From NCBI GenBank assembly GCA_008932955.1, contig WBXE01000044.1:1-13576 (forward strand): a stretch of 13,576 nt of DNA, in the 5' to 3' direction. The position numbers were made by a program, and so were the translations under genes. Shown piece after piece: positions 13,320-13,576 of this stretch. Below the pieces are notes generated by a model. It worked only from the letters and a program-made list of their open reading frames with translations, did not search any database and was not told the DNA's origin. The stretch is from Verrucomicrobiota bacterium. Lineage in GTDB: Bacteria; Verrucomicrobiota; Verrucomicrobiia; Verrucomicrobiales; Akkermansiaceae. Numbering within the stretch: position 1 is the first letter of the stretch; each line of letters begins with the position of its first letter.

Positions 13320-13576
13320 ATGGATCATGGCCAGATGAGACGACACTTGCCCGGGGGCGTGTGAAAGAAGTAAGGCCGTGAGACGCGGCAGCCACGGCCC
13401 GGACGCAGTACGGGGCCGCCGACCTCCGATCGACGACCCCGCTAGACCGGAGAAAACCCATTAACTCCGGAAATCTTCACGCCCGCTGCCGAGGTAGTGG
13501 CTGTGGCAGCTCATCCGCTGGTTCCAGCATGCCAGCACCGAATATGGAACGGTGGGGTAGATCGTTGGAATGGTTG
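13320..13576. other. Unassigned GC-rich end region with nested hairpins
   Basis: The last 257 bases follow the terminator and match no gene I recognise. Stems visible are GGCCGTG/CACGGCC (13374-13380 with 13393-13399), CGGGG/CCCCG (13411-13415 with 13437-13441) and CCGGAG/CTCCGG (13447-13452 with 13465-13470). Frames open to the window edge exist on both strands: plus from 13382, with an ATG at 13529, and two short minus-strand tails. A coding start or end just outside the window therefore cannot be excluded. A structured RNA or the edge of a mobile element are alternatives; none is supported beyond structure. Confidence 0.35.

Noticed and set aside
12622..13338. A rightward 238-codon open frame overlapping the RRM gene in another frame
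   Set aside because: It is Arg/Ser/Pro-rich shadow translation; the RRM signatures lie in the frame of 12255-13259.
13359..13480. A group II intron 5' end, because of a GTGTG sequence
   Set aside because: A five-base match is too weak, and no domain V or reverse transcriptase sequence is visible.

Overview
This GC-rich stretch is ordinary bacterial chromosome made mostly of housekeeping genes. The gene content points to Verrucomicrobiota or a close relative in the PVC group. The signs are a Tat-exported Gfo/Idh/MocA oxidoreductase, a PPi-type phosphofructokinase, a glycine/arginine-rich RRM protein with long disordered flanks, intergenic repeats built on a 9-base ATCCGTG-type unit, and very little Shine-Dalgarno use. 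The phylum is inferred from family knowledge; no marker rRNA is present.

The left half (127-8115) is read entirely from the minus strand. In transcription order it holds a PPi-dependent 6-phosphofructokinase (6886-8115), a CorA metal-ion channel (5526-6611), the Tat-exported oxidoreductase (3826-5277), argininosuccinate lyase argH (2460-3821, starting 4 bases after the oxidoreductase stop), a membrane HD-domain phosphodiesterase of the PgpH family (613-2379) and the rRNA-processing endonuclease ybeY (127-591). The pgpH-ybeY pairing is a known conserved arrangement. Repeats related to the 9-base unit or its tail follow the stops of ybeY, argH and pfp.

The right half (8398-13259) is read from the plus strand: a secreted S10 serine carboxypeptidase, translation initiation factor IF-3 (infC), a HAD-family phosphatase and the RRM protein, closed by a strong intrinsic terminator at 13286-13319. 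The two halves diverge from 8116-8397, which must hold both promoters. The three longest gene-free stretches (9907-10313, 11847-12254 and 13260-13576) contain hairpins but no recognised RNA family.

I found no phage, CRISPR array, toxin-antitoxin pair, biosynthetic cluster or anti-phage system, and I do not claim a new multi-gene system. The most notable signals are: infC apparently starting at a rare AUA codon behind the only strong Shine-Dalgarno of the window; an IF-3 with a long acidic tail; a PgpH homologue that seems to have lost its extracellular sensor domain; the family of 9-base-period repeats; and the RRM protein with low-complexity arms and a conserved-looking aromatic patch.
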